Position numbers and translations under genes: made by a program. Of a stretch of DNA of 64,000 nt, positions 35,493 to 45,300 are shown in pieces. This DNA is from an uncultured Flavobacteriaceae bacterium (GTDB lineage: Bacteria > Bacteroidota > Bacteroidia > Flavobacteriales > Flavobacteriaceae): assembly GCA_938010765.1 (NCBI GenBank), contig CALLVX010000071.1:1-64000 (forward strand), read 5' to 3'. The notes under the pieces were generated by a model. That model had not been told where the DNA came from and did not search any database. It was given only the letters and a program-made list of their open reading frames with translations. Each line of letters begins with the position of its first letter. The stretch's first letter is position 1.

Positions 35493-36113
35493 ATGAAAAA
35501 TGTAGTTCATAAAACAGTCGCTTTTCTAGCGGTGATTCTCCTAAACTCCTGTCTTGGGGAAGCGACCGACAAACTAAAAAATGCCAAGGAAACAGTATCG
35601 AATACTACCACCCTGATCAAACAGGTTCATAAAGTGGAGAACCGTATCGAAATTCTTAAGAACGAGGCATCCTTGACCAATGAGGAGCTAAAAACATGGC
35701 TTCCTAAAACCATAGACAATTTGGAACGGAGCGGGTTTAAGGTCGGTAGCACAGGGTATGCCAATGTAGCTTCGGTAGAGGGCACCTATGGATCAAAGGA
35801 CCAGGGTCGAAGATTAAAGGTGGTGGTTATGGATGGTGCGGGACCCACAGGAAGCATCATGATGGCGGGGCTTGGCATGGCCAGTAAATTGGATATGGAA
35901 GAGGAGAATGAGAACAAACATCAAAAAACCGTGACCATAAACGGGATAAAGGCCATGCAGACCTATCACAAAAAACGATTCGAAACAGGTCTGCAATTTG
36001 TACATGACGATCGTTTTGGGGTGATGATCAATGGTATCCAGATGCAGCCCGAGGAAACATGGGCAATGGTCGAGAAGTTGAATTTAAAGAAACTCACCGA
36101 ACTGGCGCAATAA
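35493..36113 (+). CDS. lipoprotein of unknown function
   Basis: 206 residues with lipobox LLNSC (Cys20). A helical segment rich in Lys and Glu (about 22-60) is followed by an alpha/beta domain (LKTWLPKTIDNLERSGFKVG, GYANVASVEGTYGSKDQGRR, INGIKAMQTYHKKRFETGLQ) that reads like a lipid- or ligand-binding fold. No family was recognised. It is the last gene of the lipoprotein operon; a strong terminator follows at 36237-36270. Confidence 0.7.
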   Translation: MKNVVHKTVAFLAVILLNSCLGEATDKLKNAKETVSNTTTLIKQVHKVENRIEILKNEASLTNEELKTWLPKTIDNLERSGFKVGSTGYANVASVEGTYGSKDQGRRLKVVVMDGAGPTGSIMMAGLGMASKLDMEEENENKHQKTVTINGIKAMQTYHKKRFETGLQFVHDDRFGVMINGIQMQPEETWAMVEKLNLKKLTELAQ

Positions 36114-36236
36114 GCGAAGGCTCATTTCAAAAAGATAAAAATAGACGTATGAACTGACCCAATTGGTAATCTTCGCACCTCAAATTCCTGTCTTCGGCCA
36201 ATTGCTGTAGGAAAAGTCTTTGCTATCAAATTTTAA

Positions 36237-36270
36237 ACCAAAAAGTATGTTTTCAATTATACTTTTTGGT
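36237..36270 (+). terminator. rho-independent terminator after the lipoprotein operon
   Basis: ACCAAAAAGTAT and ATACTTTTTGGT form a perfect 12-base-pair stem with a 10-base loop, followed by TTATTTTTTT. Confidence 0.85.
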
Positions 36271-36493
36271 TTATTTTTTTATTGAAGTTGAATGTTAATT
36301 TTATGTAAACTATTATTTGACCGCAAAGGCAACGTACATCACTTGCGAGCCTAGATTTCAACACTCTATGTTAAAAACTTTGTTACTTAAAAACTAAAAC
36401 ACCCTCAAAATATCGTCGCATTTTTTGAATCTTTGTCATCCCAATGCGGGGTACTATTCTCCTCATCACAACTAATTTTTAAATTCAGCGATT
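36271..36493 (+). other. leader region before nrdB
   Basis: About 220 bases with no ORF. AATCTTTG at 36429-36436 is one mismatch from TAnnTTTG, with no partner at -33. No NrdR box or riboswitch fold was recognised. Confidence 0.4.
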
Positions 36494-37480
36494 ATGTCCA
36501 CAGCCATCGAGCCAATTTTGGAAGCAAATGACGACCGTTTTGTTATCTTCCCCATCAAACATCACGATTTATGGGAGTGGTATAAAAAATGTGAGGCATG
36601 TTTCTGGACAGCGGAGGAAATAGACCTTCATGAGGATTTGAACGATTGGAACAATAAGTTAAACGATGATGAGCGCTACTTTATAAAACATATCTTGGCA
36701 TTTTTTGCCGCTTCAGATGGTATTGTAAACGAGAATTTGGCAGAGAACTTTGTTAGTGAGGTACAATATGCCGAAGCAAAATTCTTTTATGGTTTCCAGA
36801 TTATGATGGAAAACATTCATTCGGAAACATACTCGCTTTTGATCGATACGTACGTGAAAGACGAAAAGGAAAAAAATATTCTTTTCAAGGCGCTTGAAAA
36901 CTTCCCGGCAATCAAGAAAAAAGCCGATTGGGCTTTGAACTGGATCGACTCCCCGAGTTTTGCAGAACGTTTAATTGCCTTTGCCGCAGTAGAAGGTATT
37001 TTCTTCTCCGGTGCTTTTTGCTCGATCTTCTGGTTAAAGAAAAGAGGGTTAATGCCCGGTCTTACGTTCTCAAATGAACTTATTTCGAGAGATGAGGGAA
37101 TGCATTGCGACTACGCGGTACATCTTCACAACAAACATTTGATGAACAAGGTACCTAAAGAACGTATTACCCAAATCTTGACAAATGCGTTGGATATTGA
37201 GCGTGAGTTCATCACCGAATCCCTTCCGGCAAGTTTAATCGGAATGAATTCGAAGCTAATGACCCAGTACCTAGAATTTGTTACGGATCGTTTGCTAGTC
37301 GAATTGGAATGCGACAGAGTGTACAATGCGACCAATCCATTTGATTTTATGGATATGATATCCCTTCAAGGAAAAACAAACTTCTTCGAAAAACGAGTCT
37401 CAGAATACCAAAAAGCAGGGGTATTGAACAAAGAGAAAGACGAAGATGCCCAAAAAATAAGTTTCGACGCAGATTTCTAG
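36494..37480 (+). CDS. nrdB: class Ia ribonucleotide reductase small subunit
   Basis: 328 residues. Iron ligands and the radical site align with E. coli: Asp75 in AASDGIVNE, Glu106 and His109 in MENIHSETY, and Tyr113 in the same segment as the stable tyrosyl radical. Further metal ligands lie in [13 protein letters not shown]. NrdB forms the diiron-tyrosyl radical that drives reduction of ribonucleotides by NrdA. The nrdA gene follows after 138 bases; the B-before-A order is common in Bacteroidota. Confidence 0.96.
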   Translation: MSTAIEPILEANDDRFVIFPIKHHDLWEWYKKCEACFWTAEEIDLHEDLNDWNNKLNDDERYFIKHILAFFAASDGIVNENLAENFVSEVQYAEAKFFYGFQIMMENIHSETYSLLIDTYVKDEKEKNILFKALENFPAIKKKADWALNWIDSPSFAERLIAFAAVEGIFFSGAFCSIFWLKKRGLMPGLTFSNELISRDEGMHCDYAVHLHNKHLMNKVPKERITQILTNALDIEREFITESLPASLIGMNSKLMTQYLEFVTDRLLVELECDRVYNATNPFDFMDMISLQGKTNFFEKRVSEYQKAGVLNKEKDEDAQKISFDADF

Positions 37481-37618
37481 AAACACGGCATACCCAATAC
37501 ACCTCTTATTTTTCGGATAACGGAAAACCGGGTGATTTTTTCAGCACAAACCAAAAACTGTCGAAGTTTTCAAATACTTCGACCCAACCAACGTATCACT
37601 TAAAACAAAAGTAGCCAC

Positions 37619-40105
37619 ATGTATGTAGTAAAAAGAGATGGAAGAAAAGAGTTGATCATGTTCGATAAGATCACAGCTCGAGTAAGAAAGTTATGTTATG
37701 GCCTTAACGGGCTTGTAGATCCACTAAAGGTCGCTATGCGGGTCATAGAAGGCCTGTACGACGGGGTAACCACCTCCGAACTTGATAATTTGGCTGCAGA
37801 AATTGCGGCCACCATGACAACTACCCATCCCGACTACGCAAAACTGGCTGCGCGCATCTCTGTATCAAACCTGCATAAAAACACGAAGAAGTCGTTCTCG
37901 GAAACGATGAAAGACCTCTACGAATATGTAAACCCTCGAAACGGGAAAAAATCTCCCTTGTTATCAGACGAGGTCTTTAAAGTCATTTCAGAGAATTCAG
38001 AACGCCTAGACTCTACCATTATTTATAACCGCGATTTTGGCTACGACTATTTCGGTTTTAAAACACTGGAACGATCCTATCTTTTAAAATTAAACGGAAA
38101 TATAGCAGAGCGCCCACAACATATGTTGATGCGTGTATCTGTTGGAATTCATTTAGATGACCTTGATTCGGCTATTGAGACCTATGAGTTGATGTCTAAA
38201 AAATACTTTACACATGCGACCCCGACCTTGTTCAACGCGGGAACGCCCAAACCTCAAATGTCATCGTGCTTTCTATTGGCCATGAAAGATGATAGCATCG
38301 ATGGTATTTATGACACCTTGAAGAATACCGCCAAGATTTCACAGTCTGCCGGTGGTATTGGGCTATCTATTCACAATATTCGGGCGACCGGTTCCTATAT
38401 CGCTGGCACCAACGGTACCTCGAACGGAATCGTACCCATGCTTCAGGTATTTAACGATACCGCACGTTATGTAGACCAAGGAGGCGGAAAACGAAAAGGA
38501 AGCTTCGCTATTTACATGGAGCCTTGGCATGCAGATATTTATGAGTTTCTAGATCTAAAGAAAAATCATGGAAAAGAAGAAATGCGTGCCCGCGACCTTT
38601 TCTACGCCATGTGGATTTCTGATCTTTTTATGAAGAGAGTAGAGGCGAACGAAGATTGGACCCTTATGTGTCCTAGCGAATGCCCAGGGCTCTTTACCAA
38701 TCATAGCGAAGAGTTCGAAAAGCTATACTTGGGCTACGAAGCAGCAGGCAAAGGGCGTAAAACTGTAAAGGCGCGTGAGCTTTGGGAAAAAATATTGGAA
38801 TCACAAATCGAGACCGGTACCCCTTACATGCTTTATAAAGATGCGGCCAATCGTAAGAGTAACCAAAAGAATTTAGGTACGATACGTTCCTCGAACCTTT
38901 GTACCGAGATTATGGAGTATACCTCTCCAGATGAAATTGCCGTCTGTAATTTGGCCTCGATTGCCTTACCAATGTTTATTAAAAACGGTGAGTTTGATCA
39001 TAAAGAACTCTTTAAAGTCACCAAAAGGGTGACCAAAAACCTCAACAAGGTTATTGATCGCAATTATTACCCGGTCATAGAGGCAGAAAACTCCAATATG
39101 CGACACAGACCAATAGGCCTTGGCGTACAGGGGTTGGCCGACGCTTTTATTATGTTGCGTTTGCCGTTTACAAGTGATGAGGCCAAAAAATTGAACCAAG
39201 AAATATTCGAAACGCTCTACTTTGCAGCGGTTACCGCTTCTATGGAAGCAGCTAAAGAAGAAGGCACCTACTCGTCATATGAAGGCTCACCCATATCACA
39301 AGGTGAGTTTCAACACAACCTTTGGAATATTAAAGACGAGGAATTATCTGGTCGTTGGGATTGGGGAAAATTACGAAAAGAGGTGAAGAAAAATGGAGTT
39401 CGCAACTCGCTCTTGGTAGCTCCTATGCCGACTGCTTCTACTTCCCAGATCCTAGGAAACAACGAGTGTTTTGAACCATATACCTCTAACATTTATACCC
39501 GACGGGTACTTTCAGGAGAGTTCATCGTGGTAAACAAACACCTTTTGGAAGACTTGGTAGCTCTTGGTCTTTGGAATGAAAATATGAAGCAAGAGCTAAT
39601 GCGGGCCAACGGTTCTATTCAGCATATAGAAACGATTCCACAAGAAATTCGGGAGCTTTACAAAACTGTTTGGGAACTGAGTATGAAAGACATTATTGAT
39701 ATGTCTCGTCATAGAGGGTATTTCATTGATCAAAGCCAGTCTTTGAACCTTTTTATGGAAAATGCCAATTTCGCAAAACTTACCTCGATGCATTTTTATG
39801 CTTGGAAAAGCGGCTTAAAAACAGGAATGTACTATCTGCGTACCAAAGCAGCTGTAGATGCCATTAAATTTACGCTCGACAATACCAAGAAAAAAGAGAT
39901 GCCTACCAGCGTTGCGGCCGAAGCAGAAGTAGCTGCAGCCACCCCATCTGTCGCCGAAGCATCGGCCATGCAAGTGCAGACAACTCCTGTGGCTACACAA
40001 GCAGAATTGGATATTCAGCCAATGTCACCAGAAGAAATGAAAGCAATGATCGCACGGGCCAAAGAAGGGCAAGCAGATGATGATTGTATTATGTGCGGAT
40101 CTTAA
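37619..40105 (+). CDS. nrdA: class Ia ribonucleotide reductase large subunit
   Basis: 828 residues. The ATP-cone is at about 1-90 ([20 protein letters not shown]). Active-site Cys occur in MSSCFLLA and VCNLAS, the catalytic NxCxE in SSNLCTEIM, and the radical-transfer tyrosine pair in GMYYLRT. An Ala/Val/Pro/Gln-rich linker leads to the C-terminal redox Cys pair CIMC. The enzyme reduces ribonucleoside diphosphates to deoxy forms, regulated by ATP/dATP. A terminator follows at 40143-40173. Confidence 0.96.
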   Translation: MYVVKRDGRKELIMFDKITARVRKLCYGLNGLVDPLKVAMRVIEGLYDGVTTSELDNLAAEIAATMTTTHPDYAKLAARISVSNLHKNTKKSFSETMKDLYEYVNPRNGKKSPLLSDEVFKVISENSERLDSTIIYNRDFGYDYFGFKTLERSYLLKLNGNIAERPQHMLMRVSVGIHLDDLDSAIETYELMSKKYFTHATPTLFNAGTPKPQMSSCFLLAMKDDSIDGIYDTLKNTAKISQSAGGIGLSIHNIRATGSYIAGTNGTSNGIVPMLQVFNDTARYVDQGGGKRKGSFAIYMEPWHADIYEFLDLKKNHGKEEMRARDLFYAMWISDLFMKRVEANEDWTLMCPSECPGLFTNHSEEFEKLYLGYEAAGKGRKTVKARELWEKILESQIETGTPYMLYKDAANRKSNQKNLGTIRSSNLCTEIMEYTSPDEIAVCNLASIALPMFIKNGEFDHKELFKVTKRVTKNLNKVIDRNYYPVIEAENSNMRHRPIGLGVQGLADAFIMLRLPFTSDEAKKLNQEIFETLYFAAVTASMEAAKEEGTYSSYEGSPISQGEFQHNLWNIKDEELSGRWDWGKLRKEVKKNGVRNSLLVAPMPTASTSQILGNNECFEPYTSNIYTRRVLSGEFIVVNKHLLEDLVALGLWNENMKQELMRANGSIQHIETIPQEIRELYKTVWELSMKDIIDMSRHRGYFIDQSQSLNLFMENANFAKLTSMHFYAWKSGLKTGMYYLRTKAAVDAIKFTLDNTKKKEMPTSVAAEAEVAAATPSVAEASAMQVQTTPVATQAELDIQPMSPEEMKAMIARAKEGQADDDCIMCGS

Positions 40106-40142
40106 ATTTACTTTTAGAAAAGGCCTAAGCCTTTAAAATATT

Positions 40143-40173
40143 AAAACCCCCGGCAATAGTTGTCGGGGGTTTT
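40143..40173 (+). terminator. rho-independent terminator after nrdA
   Basis: AAAACCCCCG and CGGGGGTTTT pair over ten bases with an 11-base loop; the following bases are ATTTTAC. Confidence 0.9.
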
Positions 40174-40270
40174 ATTTTACAGGTGACTTTGTAAACAACA
40201 GATGGGCGCTATAGTCCCTAAAAAATTCCTATCTTCTCTACCTATAACCAACCAAACAATCACTGCTCTT

Positions 40271-41815
40271 ATGAATAACAATAAAAAAAGAACTTGGTTT
40301 ATCGCCTTTGTAGTTTCCTTGGGAGGTTTCTTGTTTGGATTTGATGCCGGTATTATCTCTGGTGTTATGTCGTATGCCGGACCTGAATTCAATTTAGATG
40401 ATCTTCAAAATGGCTGGGTAACCAGCTCTCCTTCCTTTGCGGCAATGATAGCGATGTTGATTTCCGGGAGGTTAAGTGACCTTTTAGGAAGAAAGAAAGT
40501 ATTAATTGTTGTCGCCTTTATTTATGCGCTCTCGGCCCTATTATCGGCCTACGCAACATCCTACGAAATGCTATATATGGCCAGAATGTTAGGTGGCTTG
40601 GCTTTCGGCGCAGCTTTAATTCTCGCTCCCATGTATATTGCCGAAATAGCCTCTGCCGAAAATAGAGGCAAACTAGTTTCTATGCAGCAGTTGAATATCG
40701 TATTCGGCTTTTTTGCCGCCTTCCTAAGCAACTACTTTTTTAATGAGGCAAACGGTGCAGAGGGGACTTCATTAACCGATGAAACTGTATGGCGTTGGAT
40801 GCTAGGGGTGGAACTCCTTCCCGCTGTGCTCTATTTTATTCTTATGTTCTTTGTTCCGCGGAGCCCAAGATGGCTTTATCTTAAAGGAAAGACCACAGAA
40901 GCAAAAGCGGTACTTAACCGAATACATGGTGTTGATTTCGCTACAGAAGAGATTAAGGCAATTGAACAGAGTATCGAAGATCAAAAGAGTACCGACAAAA
41001 ACAAAATAGGGGAATTATTTGGCCCAGCATTAAAATTTATAGTGTTTGTAGGATTGGTCGTTGGCATTTTACAACAAGCCACGGGTATTAATGCCATTTA
41101 TTTTTATGCAACCTCAATTTTCAAACAAACGGGCATTGGTACCGATGCCGCATTTTCCTCAGGTATTCTTCTCAGTGTTACCTCTGTAATATTTACAATT
41201 ATCTCGATGCTGTTGATCGATCGTTTGGGGAGAAGGCCTTTGCTGCTTTTCGGTATTGCAGGCATCGCCGTTAGCATGCTACTTTGCGGTTATGGTTTTA
41301 ACAAAGCGACCTATCAATTGACTGCGACCAATATTGCTCAGCTCGAAAATATAGATCAATCAAAGCTGACTCCCCTAGTCGATAAGATATATGACAACGA
41401 TATTGATTTTAAAAATGCAATGAAAAGCAGCTTAGGAAATCAAGTATATGCCAAGAATGACGGTGCCATTTTAGAGGCGGCAACCACCATGAACGGCACG
41501 CTTATTCTTATTGGCATCTTAGGTTTCGTTGCCTGCTTTGCTTTCTCCTTGGGGCCTGTAATGTGGGTGTTACTATCCGAACTATATCCTACGAAATACA
41601 GAGGATTGGCTATTGGGTTTATCGCTTTTGTCAACTCTTTTACAAGTTGGATCGTGCAGCAGGTATTCCCATGGGAATTATCGAACCTGGGGAATGCTAC
41701 CAGCTTCTTTATTTTTGGTGTAATCGCCTTGGTCGGTTTCTTTGCAATGCTAAAAATCTTACCAGAGACAAAAGGTAAATCACTCGAAGAAATAGAAGCC
41801 GAATACGTGTATTAA
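40271..41815 (+). CDS. MFS sugar porter
   Basis: 514 residues from MNNNKKRTWFIAFVVSLGG; an ATG at 40202 would add 23 residues without precedent. Twelve transmembrane segments. Sugar-porter signatures are present: GRLSDLLGRKKVL and DRLGRRPLLL (loops 2-3 and 8-9), QQATGINAIYFYA in TM7 and PETKGKSLEEIE at the C-terminus. An inserted loop of ~65 residues (about 355-420) lies between TM9 and TM10. It imports a sugar by proton symport; xylose is likely because the next gene encodes a GH43 enzyme. The stop overlaps the next start (TAATG). Confidence 0.9.
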   Translation: MNNNKKRTWFIAFVVSLGGFLFGFDAGIISGVMSYAGPEFNLDDLQNGWVTSSPSFAAMIAMLISGRLSDLLGRKKVLIVVAFIYALSALLSAYATSYEMLYMARMLGGLAFGAALILAPMYIAEIASAENRGKLVSMQQLNIVFGFFAAFLSNYFFNEANGAEGTSLTDETVWRWMLGVELLPAVLYFILMFFVPRSPRWLYLKGKTTEAKAVLNRIHGVDFATEEIKAIEQSIEDQKSTDKNKIGELFGPALKFIVFVGLVVGILQQATGINAIYFYATSIFKQTGIGTDAAFSSGILLSVTSVIFTIISMLLIDRLGRRPLLLFGIAGIAVSMLLCGYGFNKATYQLTATNIAQLENIDQSKLTPLVDKIYDNDIDFKNAMKSSLGNQVYAKNDGAILEAATTMNGTLILIGILGFVACFAFSLGPVMWVLLSELYPTKYRGLAIGFIAFVNSFTSWIVQQVFPWELSNLGNATSFFIFGVIALVGFFAMLKILPETKGKSLEEIEAEYVY

Positions 41816-43404
41816 TGACCATACAAAATCCCATATTGCCCGGTTTTAACCCTGACCCTTCCATCATACGGGTTGGAGACGATTATTACATTGCCACCTC
41901 TACTTTCGAGTGGTTTCCAGGGGTGCAGATTCACCATTCCAAAGACTTGAAAAACTGGAAGCTTGTGACGCGACCTCTGAATAGAATCTCCCAATTAGAC
42001 TTAAAAGGCTGTCCTGATTCCTGCGGGGTCTGGGCCCCATGCCTTTCCTATGATAATGGCGTGTTTTATTTAGTCTATAGCAATGTACGTTCCTTCGATG
42101 GCGTTTGGAAAGACACCCCAAATTATCTGGTGACCACTACTGATATTTTAGGGGAATGGAGCGAACCAATTTATTTATCATCGAGAGGGTTTGACGGCTC
42201 GCTATTTCACGATAACAACGGCAAAAAGTGGTTTTTGAATATGCTGGTCGACCATAGAAATGGCCTGTTCTTTGGAGGTATAGAAATGCAAGAATATAGT
42301 ACAGCTAGGAAAAAATTAATTGGAGAGGTACACTACCTGACTAAAGGAACTTCCCTAGGCCTAAGCGAAGGAGCCCACATATATCAAAAAGACAAATACT
42401 ACTATTTACTTTTAGCGGAGGGCGGCACCGAGTATGGGCATGCGATTTCTATTGGTCGCAGTACAACGTTATTCGGGCCTTATGAATTTCATCCTGAAAA
42501 CCCGTTTGTATCTGCAAAAGAAGACGCAACGAACCAGTTACAAAAAGCAGGGCATGGGGACCTAGTGCAAACACAAAACGGTGATTGGTACGTGGTTTTC
42601 TTAACAGGAAGACCTTTGACCGAATTGGGCAACTGCACTTTGGGAAGGGAAACCGCTATCGAGGAAGTATATTGGAAAAATGGTTGGCCCCATTTAAAAT
42701 CGGGAAGTAGCGTACCCAGAACGGCCATCCCTGAAACTGGTTTGATACTCGTTCCTAAGGAAAAGCCTACGATACGAATACAGTTTAATGATAAGAAACT
42801 TCCCATAGATTTCCAATCGCTTCGTGTTCCCATTAATGAAGAATGGTGCAGTCTTTCTCAAAGAAAAGGATACCTACGCTTGCTGGGAAGAGAATCGTTA
42901 ACCTCATTTCACAGCCAAAGTCTACTCGCCCGTCGCATACAATCTTTTCATGTAAAAGTGACCGTTGCCTTAGAGTTTGATCCGCAACACTTTCAACATA
43001 TGGCCGGCCTTATATTTTACTACAATACCGGGCACTATCATTATGCGTTTATGACGGCAAACAGTGATGGTTCAAAACAATACCTAAGTATCATTTCCTG
43101 TGACAATTTCAAAATGACGTTCCAAGAAGAGTTAGTGGCTATTACTTCGCATGAAAAAATTCAGCTACAAGGGGAAATGAACAAAGATCAACTTCAATTT
43201 TTTTATAATTTGGGCCAAGACAAATTTAAGCCTCTTGGAACACTCCTCGACGCTAGCATTTTATCGGATGACCATGTTCGCGATGGAAGTGATCGCTATC
43301 GCCCGGCATTTACAGGAAGTTTCGCAGGTATTTGTTGTCAAGATTTGGCCCAAAATGAACACTATGCTGATTTTGAATGGTTTGAATATCGAGAAATATC
43401 TTAA
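41815..43404 (+). CDS. glycoside hydrolase family 43, beta-xylosidase-like
   Basis: 529 residues without signal peptide, so cytoplasmic. The five-bladed propeller motifs are NPDPSIIRVGDDYYI (catalytic base Asp near residue 14), SRGFDGSLFHD (pKa-modulating Asp) and LSEGAHIYQKDKYYYL (catalytic acid Glu). The ~200-residue C-terminal beta-sandwich (PTIRIQFNDKKLPIDFQSLR, then SFHVKVTVALEFDPQHFQH) is the XylA-like second domain of GH43 beta-1,4-xylosidases. It releases xylose from xylo-oligosaccharides delivered by the coupled porter. Confidence 0.9.
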   Translation: MTIQNPILPGFNPDPSIIRVGDDYYIATSTFEWFPGVQIHHSKDLKNWKLVTRPLNRISQLDLKGCPDSCGVWAPCLSYDNGVFYLVYSNVRSFDGVWKDTPNYLVTTTDILGEWSEPIYLSSRGFDGSLFHDNNGKKWFLNMLVDHRNGLFFGGIEMQEYSTARKKLIGEVHYLTKGTSLGLSEGAHIYQKDKYYYLLLAEGGTEYGHAISIGRSTTLFGPYEFHPENPFVSAKEDATNQLQKAGHGDLVQTQNGDWYVVFLTGRPLTELGNCTLGRETAIEEVYWKNGWPHLKSGSSVPRTAIPETGLILVPKEKPTIRIQFNDKKLPIDFQSLRVPINEEWCSLSQRKGYLRLLGRESLTSFHSQSLLARRIQSFHVKVTVALEFDPQHFQHMAGLIFYYNTGHYHYAFMTANSDGSKQYLSIISCDNFKMTFQEELVAITSHEKIQLQGEMNKDQLQFFYNLGQDKFKPLGTLLDASILSDDHVRDGSDRYRPAFTGSFAGICCQDLAQNEHYADFEWFEYREIS

Positions 43405-43414
43405 ACTAAATCGT

Positions 43415-44554
43415 ATGAAACAAATTAAACTTCTAGGGTTGCTACTCCTTTATATCGCATGTGGGGGGCAGGTAAAACAAAAAAAGGAAACTACCGAAAC
43501 CAAGGTAGAAAATGTTCGCACACCTGCTAAGTTTGAACCCAATGATAGCGAAGTACTTCTCTTCGTGGGACAAGAAATGGAAGCAGTTGGTGGTTTGAGC
43601 GAATATAACGATGGATACTTAGATCATTTTGATCGACCCGCCGGATGGACCACATACACCAACATTAATCCTGGTCTAACGTCATTTGGTCGCACGCAAG
43701 AAGGACTCGATGGTTTGTTCGAGACGCACGATTGGGGTGATTATCACTACAATGCTACCTTACAACTCGAAAATTCCAACTATGAAAATATGGCACTGGC
43801 CATTGGTTTACAGTTCGTAGAAAACGAAGAAAAAGTAGCCGATGGCACCCATGATGCATACATTGATCGCTTGGGGAATTTTCTGTTATCATTGGGCAAA
43901 CGCCCCGTGTTCCTTAGAATTGCCTATGAATTTGATGGGGATCCTTGGAATCATTATGATAAAGCAAATACGATTAAGGCATATAGGCGCATGGTTGATC
44001 GGTTGAGAGCGAAAGGGGTAAAAAATACTGCCTACGTTTGGCAATCTTGCGGATTCATGTCTGGAAGCCAGGAAGACTTGGAATCATGGTATCCTGGCGA
44101 TGACTATGTAGACTGGTGCGGGTATTCGTTTTTTAATCATTGGAAAAAGCAGCAAATGATCGAGTTTGCGAGAAAAAAAGGGAAACCTGTATTTATTGCG
44201 GAGGCAACTCCCACCGCAACCGATTTTGTGAACGACCCAGCGGGCAATACAGGCCTCACCAAAGAAATGCGATTAGGCAATCCTGAGCAGGCACAATTGG
44301 CTTGGGAGGAGTGGTTCGTACCCTTTTTCAAGACTATAGACGATAACCCCGATATAATCAAAGCGGTACACTATATTAATTGTCATTGGGATTCTCACCC
44401 CATGTGGTATGAAAATCCAACTTTTAAAAACATCGATGCACGGTTACATCTAAGCGATTCTATAAGTAAACGGTGGAAGAAAATTATATCTGACAAAAAG
44501 TACATTAAATCATCTGCAAATTTGTATAATCAGATGTACAAAAATTTCAAATAG
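43415..44554 (+). CDS. GH26-like lipoprotein glycanase, possible xylanase or mannanase
   Basis: 379 residues from MKQIKLLGLLLLYIAC, lipobox Cys16; the open frame before 43415 overlaps the GH43 gene. The TIM-barrel has Glu172 in FLRIAYEFDGDPWNHY (acid/base position) and Glu263 in GKPVFIAEATPT (nucleophile position), which fits clan GH-A and resembles GH26 more than GH5. GH26 includes beta-mannanases and beta-1,3-xylanases; with GH43 and a sugar porter next to it, a xylan target is more likely. It is tethered to a membrane, probably the outer one. Confidence 0.75.
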   Translation: MKQIKLLGLLLLYIACGGQVKQKKETTETKVENVRTPAKFEPNDSEVLLFVGQEMEAVGGLSEYNDGYLDHFDRPAGWTTYTNINPGLTSFGRTQEGLDGLFETHDWGDYHYNATLQLENSNYENMALAIGLQFVENEEKVADGTHDAYIDRLGNFLLSLGKRPVFLRIAYEFDGDPWNHYDKANTIKAYRRMVDRLRAKGVKNTAYVWQSCGFMSGSQEDLESWYPGDDYVDWCGYSFFNHWKKQQMIEFARKKGKPVFIAEATPTATDFVNDPAGNTGLTKEMRLGNPEQAQLAWEEWFVPFFKTIDDNPDIIKAVHYINCHWDSHPMWYENPTFKNIDARLHLSDSISKRWKKIISDKKYIKSSANLYNQMYKNFK

Positions 44555-45274
44555 GAAAATAGGCATCGTAGACCAAAGGTGCCACCTTGGCCTGTAAGGA
44601 ACATTGTTAGAACTATCTGTTATTTAACAACATAAGGTCTTAAGGCCAATGCAAAAGCATATGCCGCAATGTAAATCATTAGTATGACAAGATGTTTGTC
44701 CATGTACGCCCTTTTGTAAAGAAATCTTTAAGTATATACGTCTCAAATCTAAAAAAAGATTACATATATCTTATTTTTACAACGTTTTATAAATAAAAAT
44801 CGTATCAATAAGGGGGTAAAAAATCATTTTTCACAAAATGGAATGACTTTTAGAAAGTACTTAACCGTTTATAAAGTGCATAGCTCAGGAACCACCGCAG
44901 AATACAAATCATACCTTAACGATTTAATAATTCCGAAGAACACTCTAAATGTTTTCAAAATTTATACGCTTCTTTTATAAGAACGGTATGCTGCTTTTGA
45001 AACAAACAATAATGCGAAGTAGCCAATAAGTAAGCATAGATAGGGAATCATATAACAAGAACGGCAGACGTAAGCCATATCTTACATGCCTATTGTGTAG
45101 TACATCGAAAAGTGCCAATAAATTCGATGAAGCGTTTTTATTTTCAATTTAGGTTCGATAAACGGCAAATTTCATCGATAAACGAACTATAAAAGAGATC
45201 ATTCCTTGTTCCTATATTTATAACTCTCGGCCATAGAACACAAGACTAAGTTGCTCGCCCCCTACCCATTTAAT
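44555..45274. other. intergenic region before trpB2
   Basis: About 720 AT-rich bases. One 27-codon minus-strand ORF (44620-44703) and a direct repeat TCGATAAACG at 45155-45164 and 45175-45184 are the only structures noted. No RNA gene or mobile element was recognised. Confidence 0.55.
44620..44703 (-). CDS. possible 27-residue membrane peptide
   Basis: ATG to TAA, 27 residues: a short charged start, a hydrophobic helix (LVILMIYIAAYAFALAL) and a basic end. The layout fits a single-helix membrane microprotein, but the length makes chance likely. No promoter was seen. Confidence 0.22.
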   Translation of the reverse strand: MDKHLVILMIYIAAYAFALALRPYVVK

Positions 45275-45300
45275 ATGACAATGGACCGCAGCGTTTTTAA

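Noticed and set aside
44573-44590. Hairpin CCAAAGGTGCCACCTTGG after the GH26-like gene
   Set aside because: Contains mismatches and has no T-tract; not called as a terminator.
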